Shown one piece after another: positions 28,289-36,921 of a stretch of DNA of 64,000 bases; positions within the stretch are counted from its first letter, which is position 1, and each line of letters starts with the position of its first letter. The DNA is from Gammaproteobacteria bacterium (GTDB lineage Bacteria; Pseudomonadota; Gammaproteobacteria; Ga0077536). Made by a program: the position numbers and the translations under genes. The notes under the pieces are model-generated. The model was not told the origin of the DNA, did not search any database, and was given only the letters and a program-made list of their open reading frames with translations. Location: the NCBI GenBank assembly GCA_016209015.1, contig JACQWY010000022.1:186001-250000 (forward strand), read 5' to 3'.

Positions 28289-30727
28289 TTGGAAAAGAAG
28301 CACCCGCCAGCAATGAAGGAGACGCGCGGTCAAGCCATCGCCAACTGGCTGATGGACCGCAAGTGGATTTCCTTCATGATCATTTGCGTGCCCACGCTCA
28401 TGCTCGCGTTGCACATCCCGAAAATCGAAGTCTATTCGCGCTTTGCGGACCTCCTGCCCGCCAAGCATGACTACATCGTGACCTACAACCGCATGAAGCA
28501 GACCTTCGGCGGCGCGAACGTGGTCACGATGGCCCTGGAAACGACTGACAAGAACAGTGACATCTTCACGACCGACACGCTGAACAAGGTGCGCCGCCTG
28601 ACCGAGGAGATCGACCTCATCCAGGGGGTGAATCACTATCAGGTGGCGAGCATCGCCCATCCCAAGATCCGTCGCGTCCGCACGACCGCCGGCGGCATGA
28701 TCAAGTCCGAGCCCGTGTTGCCCAAGCAGATCCCGACCGACGCGGCGGGCTTGAAGCAGTTGCGCGAAGAGTCGTTCAACAACGACATCGTGTACGGCAC
28801 GTACATCTCGGCAGACGGCCGTTCCGCGCTGATCCTCGCGGGCTTCGACGAAGAGCGCCTCAACTACGTCCAGATTCACACCCGCCTGCAGCAACTGAAG
28901 GCCGAGGTCGAGAAGGACGGCAAGACGAAGCTCTTCATCGCCGGCGAGCCGATGCTCAAGGGCTGGATCTACTTCTACTCCAAGGAGCTCAAGGTCATCT
29001 TCGGCGTGACCCTGCTCGTCATGGTCGCGCTGTTGTGGATACACTTCGGCTCGATCACCGGCGTCGTGGTGCCTTCGCTCGGTACAGGTCTGTCCGCAAT
29101 CTGGGGCCTCGGCTTCGTGGGCTGGATGGGCTACAACCTCGACCCGCTGATTCTCGTGGTGCCGATTCTGATTTCGTCTCGAACGGCGAGTCACTGCGTG
29201 CAGATGATGGAACGCTACTACGACGAAATCCGGCTCGGGCGCGAGCGCGAAGCGGCGGTCCGCGTCGCGATGGGCGAGCTGATTCTTCCGGCATCGCTCG
29301 GCATCCTCGCCGACGCTTTCGGTCTTCTCGTGCTCGCGCTGTCGTCGATGCCGATGATCGCGAAGCTCGGTTACTACTGCGCGTTCTGGGGGACCAGCAA
29401 CCTCGTGACGGTGGCCATTCTCGTGCCGCTCGTCATGTCGCTGCTGCCGACGCCGACCGTGACGCGGCAGGAAGAGCACAAGCACCTGCCGTCGCGCATC
29501 ATGCATACCATGGGCGTGTTCCTGGTCGGTGAGAAGGCGACTTACACCGTATTCGGGTTCTCCGCGCTGCTCGCCGTCTGGGCGTTCTACTACGGCTGGA
29601 CGGTACAGATCGGCGAGAGCAAACCCGGATCGCCGATTCTGTTCCCGGATTCCGAGTACAACGTCGCGGCCGCACACATCGCGGACCAGTTCGCGGGCGC
29701 GAACCAGCTCAGCATCTTCTTCGAGGGCGATGCGCCCCACAAGATGAAGGATCCGGAAGTCGTCGCGACCATGGAGGAGTTCGGACGTTACATGTCGAAC
29801 ACCTTCAACTACGGTGGCACGCGTTCGATCCCGCATCTGGTGCGTTCGATCAATCGTCTGTATCACTACGACGATCCGCGCTGGTCGCTGATTCCGGCGA
29901 CCCAGAAGGACATCGGCAACACGCTGTTCATGTACGAGGCCGGCGCCGCGGTGCCGGGCGTCATTCTCGAGTACATGGACCTCGAAGGCCGCACGGCGAA
30001 CTTCGTCATCTTCTACAAGGACGCGACGGGCAGGACCGTGCACGAGGCGATTGCCGCCGCGAAGTCGTTCCTGGACAAGCACCCGCTGAAGGGCGTCACG
30101 CCTCGTTTCGCGGGCGGCATCATCGGCACGACGGCAGCCGCGAACGAAGAGACGGAAGCGTCCGATCTCAAGATGACGACGTCGATCATCGTCCTGGTGA
30201 CGATCTCGATCATCGTGGCCTATCGCTCGCTGTTCGCCGGTCTGATGGTGTTCATCGTTCTCATCCTCTGCGTGATGACGAACCGTGCCTTCATGACGAT
30301 GCGCGACATCGGCCTGAACGTGAACACGCTGCCGGTGACCTCGGTCGGTATCGGTGTCGGCGTCGACTACACGATTTACATGCTCGACCGTCTGAAGGAA
30401 GAGGTCCGCCACCGTTCGCTCATCGACGGCATCATCACCTCGATGCGTACGACCGGCGCGGCGATTCTCTTCACCGCGGTCACGGTGCTCGCGGGCATCG
30501 TGTACTGGATTCCGGGGTCCTCGCTGCGTTTCAACAGCGAAATGGCCCTGCTTCTGTGTTTGCTGTTGACGAGCAACATGATCGGCGCCATTACGCTGAT
30601 TCCGCTGTTCGTGCGTATTTTCAAGCCCGGATTCGTGATGGAGTCGCACATCGACGACGCCGACACGAAGATGGACCAGTCGGTCGGCGGCTGGCAGGCC
30701 GACGCGATCAGTAAGCAGCATGCTTAG
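28289..30727 (+). CDS. MMPL-type RND superfamily transporter
   Basis: The 812-residue inner-membrane protein has the duplicated RND architecture. Each half has one TM helix, a large periplasmic domain and a five-helix block (first block ~residues 225-430, second ~620-800). The MMPL/HpnN signature VGIGVGVDYTIYMLDRLKEE-like segment and its first-half counterpart (LVVPILISSRTASHCVQMM) are visible. HpnN and MmpL relatives move lipids (hopanoids, mycolates) from the inner membrane. The TTG at 28289 is chosen because GAGGGGG lies five bases upstream; an in-frame ATG at 28313 has no ribosome-binding site. Followed by the DUF1302 barrel gene after 72 bp. Substrate unknown; hydrophobic lipid or sterol-like cargo inferred. 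Confidence 0.9.
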   Translation: MEKKHPPAMKETRGQAIANWLMDRKWISFMIICVPTLMLALHIPKIEVYSRFADLLPAKHDYIVTYNRMKQTFGGANVVTMALETTDKNSDIFTTDTLNKVRRLTEEIDLIQGVNHYQVASIAHPKIRRVRTTAGGMIKSEPVLPKQIPTDAAGLKQLREESFNNDIVYGTYISADGRSALILAGFDEERLNYVQIHTRLQQLKAEVEKDGKTKLFIAGEPMLKGWIYFYSKELKVIFGVTLLVMVALLWIHFGSITGVVVPSLGTGLSAIWGLGFVGWMGYNLDPLILVVPILISSRTASHCVQMMERYYDEIRLGREREAAVRVAMGELILPASLGILADAFGLLVLALSSMPMIAKLGYYCAFWGTSNLVTVAILVPLVMSLLPTPTVTRQEEHKHLPSRIMHTMGVFLVGEKATYTVFGFSALLAVWAFYYGWTVQIGESKPGSPILFPDSEYNVAAAHIADQFAGANQLSIFFEGDAPHKMKDPEVVATMEEFGRYMSNTFNYGGTRSIPHLVRSINRLYHYDDPRWSLIPATQKDIGNTLFMYEAGAAVPGVILEYMDLEGRTANFVIFYKDATGRTVHEAIAAAKSFLDKHPLKGVTPRFAGGIIGTTAAANEETEASDLKMTTSIIVLVTISIIVAYRSLFAGLMVFIVLILCVMTNRAFMTMRDIGLNVNTLPVTSVGIGVGVDYTIYMLDRLKEEVRHRSLIDGIITSMRTTGAAILFTAVTVLAGIVYWIPGSSLRFNSEMALLLCLLLTSNMIGAITLIPLFVRIFKPGFVMESHIDDADTKMDQSVGGWQADAISKQHA

Positions 30728-30799
30728 GGTTTCTGGAGCTCACCAGTAGCTTTTAGAAAGTGGTTGTTTTGTATGGGGGAAATGATGGGAGATAGCACG

Positions 30800-33388
30800 A
30801 TGAAAAGCACGCTACGCGCTTTGTCATTGCCTATGTTCGCATTGGGTTCAGCACTGGTGGTTTCAGTGCCTGCTCACGCGCGAATCGTGGTGGAAGGCCT
30901 GGGCGGCGAAGTCGAAGTCAAGGGTTACCTGTCGACTGAGGCTCGCGCCCGTATGGGTTCGGAGAAATACCTGACCCAGTGGTTGAACCGTCTGGAGATC
31001 AACGGTTCGGTCAAATACAAGGACGTCGGTCCGTTCCGTGAATTGAGCCTGGTGACGATCATCCGGCCGGAATACGACGTTGCGCAGGACTACGGTTCGT
31101 CCCTCACGGACGGCCGCGTGGGCCGCGACGCCGACAAGCCGTCCTACCTCGGCAACCCGTTCAACTACAACACCGACGGCGTCGGCTTCGGCGGCTTCGA
31201 TCCGTTCCCGGCCTGGGGCGGTCAGCTCGGCGCGACCGGTACCGGCGGCTTGTGGAAGAACGTCACGAACGGGATCTGGGATCCCGCGAAGATGAACCAG
31301 TTCGAGACGATCCTGAATCACAACGCCGTCGGCGGTGTCTATACGAACAATGGCAACGTGAATCGGTCGTTGATGTCCGCGTTCCCGCTCGTCGCGGCGA
31401 TCGGCAACACGCATCTCAACTGCCAGAACTGCCAGGACGTGAACAACAGCTTCCTGGACACGGCGATGAACAACACGGATTCAAGCGGGCGTCTCTACCC
31501 GTTCCGTGAATTGTTCGTGGATGCCGTCACCGACAACTGGTGGTTCCGTATCGGCAAGCAGCAGGTGGTGTGGGGCAAGGCGGACTTCTTCCGCATGCAG
31601 GACATCGTCAACCCGGTGGACTTCGGCCAGCACTTCTTCTTCGACTCGTTCGAGGACATCCGCATTCCGCAGTGGATCGCGAACGTCCAGTACAAGGCCG
31701 GCGACATCGGCTTCCTGACGGACAACGCGTTCACGGTGGTGTGGAACTTCGACCGCTTCCAGCGCGTCGGCCTCGGCAGCTCGACTGCGGCCTGGGCGCA
31801 TCCGTTTTCGAAGGACCTCTCGGTGTTCGCGAACTTCAACACCTACTTCTCCGTCGATCCGTGCTTGAGCGCGGCGAACGAGCAGTTGCGTGCGGCGAAC
31901 TTCGCGGCGGCGGGCGGCACGGGCCTCGGTGCGACGTTCCAGGCGAGCCACGTCTGCGGCGCGCAGGGTCCGCACGATCCGCGTCTGCCGTCAGGCTTCG
32001 GCCAGCCGGTCGGTACGGCATACGAGAAGATCCCGGAGTGGAGCCTCGAGAACACCCAGGGTGGTGGTCGTTGGGAATTCCGTGCGGGCGAGCTGCACAT
32101 GGCGCTGTCCTACTACAACCACTTCCAGGACACGCCGGTGTTCCGCTTCCACACGATCAACATGCTGCAGGATTTCGGCATGTTCGGTGGCAACTCGGCG
32201 CTGGCGACGGCGAACCTCGGCGCTAACGGCAAGGTCATTGCCGACCTCGCCGGCGGCGCGCTCAATGCGGCGGGTGGCGTTGCCAACCCCAGCGTGTTCG
32301 GTATTAACGGCACGGGCACGGGTCTCATCAACGCCCTGAACGGCCCCGGGGGTCTGTCCGGCGTTGGCGCGAACCTCTGCCAGCAGTATCAGGGTGCGGA
32401 GTGCTTCCGTCTGCGTATCGTGGAGCCGAAGCAGGCCTTCGCGTTCCTGGCAGCGGGCAATCCTGCGACCTCTCTGGGCCTGACCGATCCGCTCCAGAAC
32501 GTGCCCCTGACTCTGCGAAAGATGCTTTCGCGCGGCAAGGCGACGAACGTCTTCAACGGTCAGAACCTGGACCGTCAGGCGACGTACGCGGACGCCGCGA
32601 AATACGCGCTGGCGACCAAGGACGCGACCCAGTTCTACCGCTACTCGGCTAGCGCCGGCAGCGGCCTGACGGGCGGCCAGACTGACATCATGTACGAGAA
32701 GGAACACACCGTCGGTCTGTCCTTCGACTACTTCGAAGGCTGGTCGGGCGTCGTGCTCCGCGTCGAATCCTCGTTCACGCCGAACTCGCTCGTGACGGAC
32801 ACGATGGAGCCTGACTGGGTCGGCCACAGCGACATCCTGCGGTGGAGCATGGGCTTCGACCGTCCGACGTTCATCAAGCTGCTGAACAAGGACCGCACGT
32901 TCTTCCTGTCGGCGCAGATCTTCGACACCTACTACCTCGATTACCACACGGGCGTAGGTTCTGACGAAGGCCACACCGGCATGCTCACGAACGAGCACAA
33001 CTACATCACGACGTTCTTCTTCCAGACCCACTACATGCGGGACAAGATCATTCCGCTGGGCTTCCTGGTGTGGGAAGAATCGTCGAATGCCTGGGTCGGA
33101 GGCTTCAACACCGAGTGGCTGATCGACAACCACTGGTCGATCAAGGGCGGCTTCCACATCATTTCGGGCGATGGCACCATCGGTACGCATGATGCGGGTC
33201 CGTTCACGGCCTTTATCCAGCCAGTTGGATTGAGCAATAGCCGCAACCCGAATCAAGTGAGCGGTTGGAACCGCCCGGCCGGCAGCTTCGACTACCTGCA
33301 GCAGGGCCCGCTCGGCGTGGCGCACGAGGGCATCGCCGCTCTCGACGCGAACGACGAAGTGTTCTTCCAGGTCAAGTACCAGTTCTGA
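30800..33388 (+). CDS. DUF1302 outer-membrane beta-barrel protein
   Basis: The 862-residue precursor has a classic signal peptide (MKSTLRALSLPMFALGSALV, cleavage at AHA-R). It continues as an aromatic- and glycine-rich sequence with alternating beta-strands and a C-terminal aromatic residue (FFQVKYQF), as expected for an outer-membrane barrel. It matches the DUF1302 pattern: an N-terminal WLNRLEINGSVKYKDVGPF strand region, the WFRIGKQQVVWGKADFFRMQ motif and IVNPVDFG. The ATG at 30800 has GGGAGA seven bases upstream; earlier in-frame starts would spoil the signal peptide. It is probably cotranscribed with the RND transporter and ends at a strong terminator. Likely the outer-membrane conduit of the locus. 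Confidence 0.9.
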   Translation: MKSTLRALSLPMFALGSALVVSVPAHARIVVEGLGGEVEVKGYLSTEARARMGSEKYLTQWLNRLEINGSVKYKDVGPFRELSLVTIIRPEYDVAQDYGSSLTDGRVGRDADKPSYLGNPFNYNTDGVGFGGFDPFPAWGGQLGATGTGGLWKNVTNGIWDPAKMNQFETILNHNAVGGVYTNNGNVNRSLMSAFPLVAAIGNTHLNCQNCQDVNNSFLDTAMNNTDSSGRLYPFRELFVDAVTDNWWFRIGKQQVVWGKADFFRMQDIVNPVDFGQHFFFDSFEDIRIPQWIANVQYKAGDIGFLTDNAFTVVWNFDRFQRVGLGSSTAAWAHPFSKDLSVFANFNTYFSVDPCLSAANEQLRAANFAAAGGTGLGATFQASHVCGAQGPHDPRLPSGFGQPVGTAYEKIPEWSLENTQGGGRWEFRAGELHMALSYYNHFQDTPVFRFHTINMLQDFGMFGGNSALATANLGANGKVIADLAGGALNAAGGVANPSVFGINGTGTGLINALNGPGGLSGVGANLCQQYQGAECFRLRIVEPKQAFAFLAAGNPATSLGLTDPLQNVPLTLRKMLSRGKATNVFNGQNLDRQATYADAAKYALATKDATQFYRYSASAGSGLTGGQTDIMYEKEHTVGLSFDYFEGWSGVVLRVESSFTPNSLVTDTMEPDWVGHSDILRWSMGFDRPTFIKLLNKDRTFFLSAQIFDTYYLDYHTGVGSDEGHTGMLTNEHNYITTFFFQTHYMRDKIIPLGFLVWEESSNAWVGGFNTEWLIDNHWSIKGGFHIISGDGTIGTHDAGPFTAFIQPVGLSNSRNPNQVSGWNRPAGSFDYLQQGPLGVAHEGIAALDANDEVFFQVKYQF

Positions 33389-33404
33389 GCTGACGCTTTC
33401 GTCG

Positions 33405-33430
33405 CCCGCGGCTCCGCACGGAGCCGCGGG
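33405..33430 (+). terminator. GC hairpin after DUF1302 gene
   Basis: CCCGCGGCTC and GAGCCGCGGG form a perfect 10-bp stem with a 6-base loop, 16 bases after the stop. It lacks a T-tract and precedes the stronger terminator at 33451. Confidence 0.5.
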
Positions 33431-33450
33431 CCGACGCGAGAACCTTCAAC

Positions 33451-33478
33451 GGGGAGCTTCGGCTCCCCGTTTTCTTTT
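33451..33478 (+). terminator. Rho-independent terminator of the RND-DUF1302 unit
   Basis: GGGGAGC-TTCG-GCTCCCC (7-bp stem with a stable TTCG tetraloop) is followed by GTTTTCTTTT. This is a textbook intrinsic terminator and separates the transporter/barrel unit from the downstream DUF1329 gene. Confidence 0.88.
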
Positions 33479-34110
33479 CCGGTGTGCGGAGGGGCCGGGA
33501 CCTCGCCCCGGGCAGGGCCGCTCCAGCGATGTATCCGGGGACACGCGTTGCGCTTCGTGTCCGTGTGACGGGACCGAAGTTGGATCCCGGAATTGCGGCG
33601 TGCCTGAAGGGGACGCCGAATGGTGCGGCCTCGCATCGGATGTGCCGCGGATGTAGGGCGTCGAGCGCGCCTTCGAGAACGGGGCGAGCGGGAGACGTCT
33701 CCCGGCCGAAATCTCTTCGCGATTTGAAATCAGATTCCGGACCCGGCCCGCATGGTGCGATGTGCGCGTGCGGCGCCTGCGTTGTTCGTTCGACTCTCGA
33801 TCCGACCTCGATTCCGTCGCCGCTCCTCGTCGCGGAGGATCAGCGCTGCTCATTCCGGACTCCGTCGATCGTGTGCGTGCCGCGACGTCTCGGTGTTCGA
33901 TGCACCCGGCGCGCATCGCCTACCGCACTCCATTCCCTGCGGGATCGCACGCGCGCATCGCAGTGGCATAGGTAGACGCGATGAGAGCCATATGAAAATC
34001 GTATGTTCGGGATGCGTGCCCATGCGCGAGATCAAGCGCGTCGCCGCTTTTCGACAGCAGTCGCGCGAGTGCTCATGCGCGCGTCCGGATCTGACACGAC
34101 GGGAGCAAAT

Positions 34111-34198
34111 ATTTGGTTCTTCTCCAGACTGAGGGGTCAGTCGACGCATTCCGCCTCGGCTCATGCCTGTCGCCCTCGCGCAGGCGAGGTTCCAGTCG
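34111..34198 (+). repeat. ~90-bp repeat, left copy of inverted pair
   Basis: Two blocks are shared with the copy at 34306-34398 in opposite orientation. ATTTGGTTCTTCTCC at 34111-34125 (block to 34134) differs by a few bases and a 2-base gap. A 31-base block at 34168-34198 has only two mismatches. The second block contains its own palindrome, CCTCGCGCAGGCGAGG. No open frame explains it. Confidence 0.75.
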
Positions 34199-34305
34199 GT
34201 GACCCAGGGCACGCGCAGTGAACCTCGGACTTTCGAGAGCGCCGTTCCGCTCCGCGCTCGTCTTCTGCGCTGGCCCTGCGGTTCGACCTCGGCGCCGAGG
34301 CTGAA

Positions 34306-34398
34306 CGACTGGGCCCTCGCCTGCGCGAGGGCGACACGTGGGAAATACGCGCCGCGGCGTGCCGAGGAACAGCCTCACAGTTCGGAGAAGAGCCAAAT
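34306..34398 (-). repeat. ~90-bp repeat, right copy of inverted pair
   Basis: Reverse-oriented copy of the 34111-34198 repeat: the 31-base palindromic block lies at 34306-34336 and the GGAGAAGAGCCAAAT block at 34373-34398. The spacing between blocks is about the same in both copies (33 and 36 bases), so the whole unit was duplicated. The two copies could fold into a long imperfect hairpin enclosing ~105 bp. Confidence 0.75.
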
Positions 34399-34626
34399 AG
34401 TTGCCGGCGTGAAGGCGCGAAAATACGCATGATCGACGCGCAAAATAATGGTGAAGCGCCGCATCGCTGCACGTATAATCGAACGCTGAGGTCTGCGCGG
34501 TTGCGTCGACATGACGCGCCGGTGATTTCCCGTTTCAGCAATTGGCGGGTCGGCAAACTTCGAAACGATTAGACGAACATCTCGCCTAATCTGCATTGCA
34601 GTAGAGGATTAGAGGAGCGTAAATTT

Positions 34627-35988
34627 ATGAAGAAGCGTATTCATTACGCATTGCTTGCTGCTTTTGCCGCGGCGCCATTCGCGACGAACGCATTTTCTCC
34701 TGAAGACCACATCGCCTGGGTCAAAGCGAACGAGGCCGCGAAGCCGCAGTTCGTGGACGGCGATACCATCACCTTCGACAAAGCCGAACTGGTCAAGCCG
34801 TTCATTCCGGCGGAGTTCCAGAGCGAGCTCGTGTTCGACGGCATGGAGATGAAGATCAAGGATGCCGGCGACATCTCGCCGCCGCAGGCCTACCAGGACG
34901 CGACTGCGAAGTTCGCCGGTCAGGCGAAGCTCGGCGCCGACGGTGCGATCGAGAACTACACGGCGGGTCGCCCGTTCGATCCGGCGACGTTCACGCCGGG
35001 CAGCAAGGAAGACGGCTTCAAGGCGATCTGGAACTTCGGCTACCGCTGGCAGTACAACGGTCTGAACATCAACGAAATCCACTGGGTGTGGGTCCGCAAG
35101 GGCGGCAACCACGACGGTCATGAAGTGATGAGCGACCGCTACAAGGACTACTACAAGGGCGGCGGCACGTTCGAGCGCGTCCTGACGGGTCCTTATCAGC
35201 GCGTGTACTTCTCGCACCGTGCGGATCTCGTGGACACCGCCTACAAGGTTCCGGAGAAGTTCGCCGACGGTACGGAGTTCCGCGAGTACACGGGCTTCAC
35301 CTCGCCGTTCGACATCGCCGGCACGGCCTTCCTGATCCTGCGCTACGACGACCCCCGCAAGACCGACGACTCCTGGGCCTACATCCCGTCGCTCCGTCGC
35401 GTCCGCCGCATCTCGGTGGAAGTGAAGTCGGACTCGCTGCTCGGCACGGACCATACGCTGGAAGATTTCTATTGCTTCTCCGGCCGTCCGCTCGAGCACA
35501 ACTGGGAATACATCGGCTCGGCGAACGTGTTGGCCGTCGCGCGCTCGCGCAACACCGACACGGTCTACTACGGCCCGAACGGCATGGTGCCGCTGGATGA
35601 CTGGGCGCTGCGCCTGACGGACGTCGTCCGCCAGACCCCGAAGCGCGACAACCATCCGTACTCCACGAAGTTCCTCTACATCGATCGCCAGTCAGGCGAG
35701 TGCTACTACGCGAACGCGTTCGACCGCGGCGGCAAGCTGTGGAAAGTGTGGCAGCTCTCGAAGGCCTTTACGGACGATCCGCAGTACAAGGCGCAGACCG
35801 GCAAGTTCAAGGGCGACGTGACTCCGGAAGGCATCCGCGTGAGCTCGTTCCAGAGCATCAACGTGATCGACCTGCAGAACAGCCGCGGCACGCTCGTGCC
35901 CTGCCGTGGCGACAGCTACCCGCAGACGAAGATCGCGGACGTGAAGCGCGTCCTCGACGTGAACTACCTGACCGAAGGTCGCCGCTGA
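34627..35988 (+). CDS. DUF1329 periplasmic protein (LolA/LolB-like fold), copy A
   Basis: The 453-residue precursor has a signal peptide (MKKRIHYALLAAFAAAPFATNA). The DUF1329 pattern follows: NYTAGRPFDP, WNFGYRWQYNG, DSWAYIPSLRRVRRIS, a glycine-rich LLGTDHTLEDFYCFSGRP segment and KFLYIDRQSGECYYANAFDR. DUF1329 belongs structurally with the LolA/LolB lipoprotein-carrier clan, so a periplasmic chaperone for a hydrophobic molecule is likely. DUF1329 and DUF1302 genes recurrently occur as a pair in proteobacteria, usually near RND transporters. The start ATG follows AGAGGAG. A strong terminator lies 40 bases after the stop. It is only moderately similar to copy B at 38796. Confidence 0.92.
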   Translation: MKKRIHYALLAAFAAAPFATNAFSPEDHIAWVKANEAAKPQFVDGDTITFDKAELVKPFIPAEFQSELVFDGMEMKIKDAGDISPPQAYQDATAKFAGQAKLGADGAIENYTAGRPFDPATFTPGSKEDGFKAIWNFGYRWQYNGLNINEIHWVWVRKGGNHDGHEVMSDRYKDYYKGGGTFERVLTGPYQRVYFSHRADLVDTAYKVPEKFADGTEFREYTGFTSPFDIAGTAFLILRYDDPRKTDDSWAYIPSLRRVRRISVEVKSDSLLGTDHTLEDFYCFSGRPLEHNWEYIGSANVLAVARSRNTDTVYYGPNGMVPLDDWALRLTDVVRQTPKRDNHPYSTKFLYIDRQSGECYYANAFDRGGKLWKVWQLSKAFTDDPQYKAQTGKFKGDVTPEGIRVSSFQSINVIDLQNSRGTLVPCRGDSYPQTKIADVKRVLDVNYLTEGRR

Positions 35989-36027
35989 GCGAACGTCGCG
36001 TCGGATTCCCCGCAATGGGGGTGCATG

Positions 36028-36057
36028 CAACGGGCCGCACTGCGGCCCGTTGTTTTT
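36028..36057 (+). terminator. Rho-independent terminator after DUF1329 copy A
   Basis: CAACGGGCCGCA pairs with TGCGGCCCGTTG (12-bp stem) and is followed by TTTTT. Confidence 0.88.
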
Positions 36058-36640
36058 GCGAGGGACGACCTTTCAATTCGCGAGAAGCCGTCGACGCCGA
36101 AATTGTTTGAACCATCCCTGCCCACGCCGGAACAGACGCTTGCACACCCGCCGTCGCGTTCGCGGTGCCGCAGCCTGCGGCAGCCCGGGCCTCGTAATCG
36201 ATGACCGGCGTGCGGCCGCTGTCGACGTTGGAGTATGCGTCTTCCGCGGTGGAGAAGAGGAAGAGAGGAGCGATCCAACAGGGGACGCCACGGCGCTGCC
36301 GCGGCCGCAACCCTTCCGCCCGTCCAGGGCGACTCCACGGGCCGCATCGCGGCCCGTGCTTTTCGCCTCCTGCGCAGTGAACCGCCCGCCGTGGTGCAAG
36401 TCCGTCCTTAGCGCTCCGACTCGTTCGTCGCGCGCCGCGCGGCGTGAACCGCGCCCCCGTCGGCGCGGACGAACTCTGCGTGTGACCCCGAGCGCCGCTA
36501 CGCGGGGAGGCAGCGCCGCGACCTGCCCGTCGCCGGGGACCCGCTCGGTCACTCCGTTCCGCACGCGCGGGACGCGCCCGTCATTCCAGCATTCGAGAGG
36601 AGGGCAAGCCCAGGAAGCATTCATTGCGCGTCGCGGTGTC
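36058..36640. other. 583-bp spacer with a second terminator-like hairpin
   Basis: No gene is convincing here. It contains a hairpin (36336-36358, CACGGGCCGC...GCGGCCCGTG then CTTTT) that closely resembles the terminator after DUF1329 copy A. Together with the DUF1329 remnant downstream, this suggests an old duplication of the DUF1329 gene 3' region followed by decay. Confidence 0.5.
36336..36363 (+). terminator. Orphan terminator-like hairpin
   Basis: A 10-bp stem CACGGGCCGC/GCGGCCCGTG with a 3-base loop is followed by CTTTT. The stem core matches the copy A terminator (CGGGCCGC/GCGGCCCG). It does not follow any intact gene. Confidence 0.55.
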
Positions 36641-36815
36641 GTGGCGACGCCGCCCGGGACGCGTATGAGCTCGTTCCAGAGCATCGACGTCGTCGACGTC
36701 CGGAACGCGCGGGGAACGCGCGAGCCCTGCCGCGGCATCGGCTATCCGAACACGAGGAGCGAGGACTTCGAACGTGTCCTGGAGGTGAACCATCTGACCG
36801 CAGGCCTGCGCCGAG
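36641..36815 (+). pseudogene. C-terminal remnant of a third DUF1329 gene
   Basis: In one frame the codons read VATPPGTRMSSFQSIDVVDV, then NARGTREPCRGIGYPNT, then FERVLEVNHLTAGLRR. This is clearly homologous to the last ~55 residues of DUF1329 copy A (TPEGIRVSSFQSINVIDLQN, then SRGTLVPCRGDSYPQT, then VKRVLDVNYLTEGRR). No upstream part of the gene is recognisable and no start codon or ribosome-binding site is in place. The frame runs past the homologous end to a stop near 36898. A strong 15-bp hairpin (36849-36883) follows. I read this as the decayed tail of a duplicated gene. Confidence 0.8.
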
Positions 36816-36848
36816 TCGCCTTTCGCGGCCGGAGCCCCGATAATAGGC

Positions 36849-36883
36849 GGCGCGCGGCGGACCCGGCCGGTCCGCCGCGCGCC
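36849..36883 (+). terminator. Strong 15-bp GC hairpin after the DUF1329 remnant
   Basis: Arms 36849-36863 and 36869-36883 are perfectly complementary with a 5-base loop, followed shortly by AATTTTAG. It probably terminated the lost DUF1329 gene and now insulates the HEAT-repeat gene, which starts 38 bases later. Confidence 0.55.
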
Positions 36884-36921
36884 GTTCCGGAATTTTAGCC
36901 CAGTTCGAGGGTCACACCGTC

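Larger units (their letters stand above)
33479..34626. other. 1.15-kb spacer without a convincing gene
   Basis: Open frames here show no recognisable protein, have poor codon character and overlap one another on both strands. The visible structure is a pair of ~90-bp repeats in inverted orientation (34111-34198 and 34306-34398). From about 34430 to 34620 the sequence is AT-richer and presumably carries the DUF1329 promoter, with AGAGGAG just before that gene's start. Confidence 0.55.

Noticed and set aside
28259-30721. Open frame of 820 codons antisense to the RND transporter
   Set aside because: Low-complexity His/Arg/Asp composition typical of an antisense shadow. The plus strand encodes an unmistakable MMPL-type transporter.
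33484-33975. Open frame of 163 codons in the spacer after DUF1302
   Set aside because: No recognisable domain, no ribosome-binding site, several overlapping frames on both strands, and Arg/Ser/Cys-rich composition.
34111-34398. Possible CRISPR array in the inverted repeat region
   Set aside because: Only two copies, in opposite orientation, with no regular spacers and no cas genes.
35858-36310. Minus-strand open frame of 150 codons covering the 3' end of DUF1329 copy A and the following spacer
   Set aside because: It runs through the DUF1329 terminator and coding sequence in reverse and shows no known motif.
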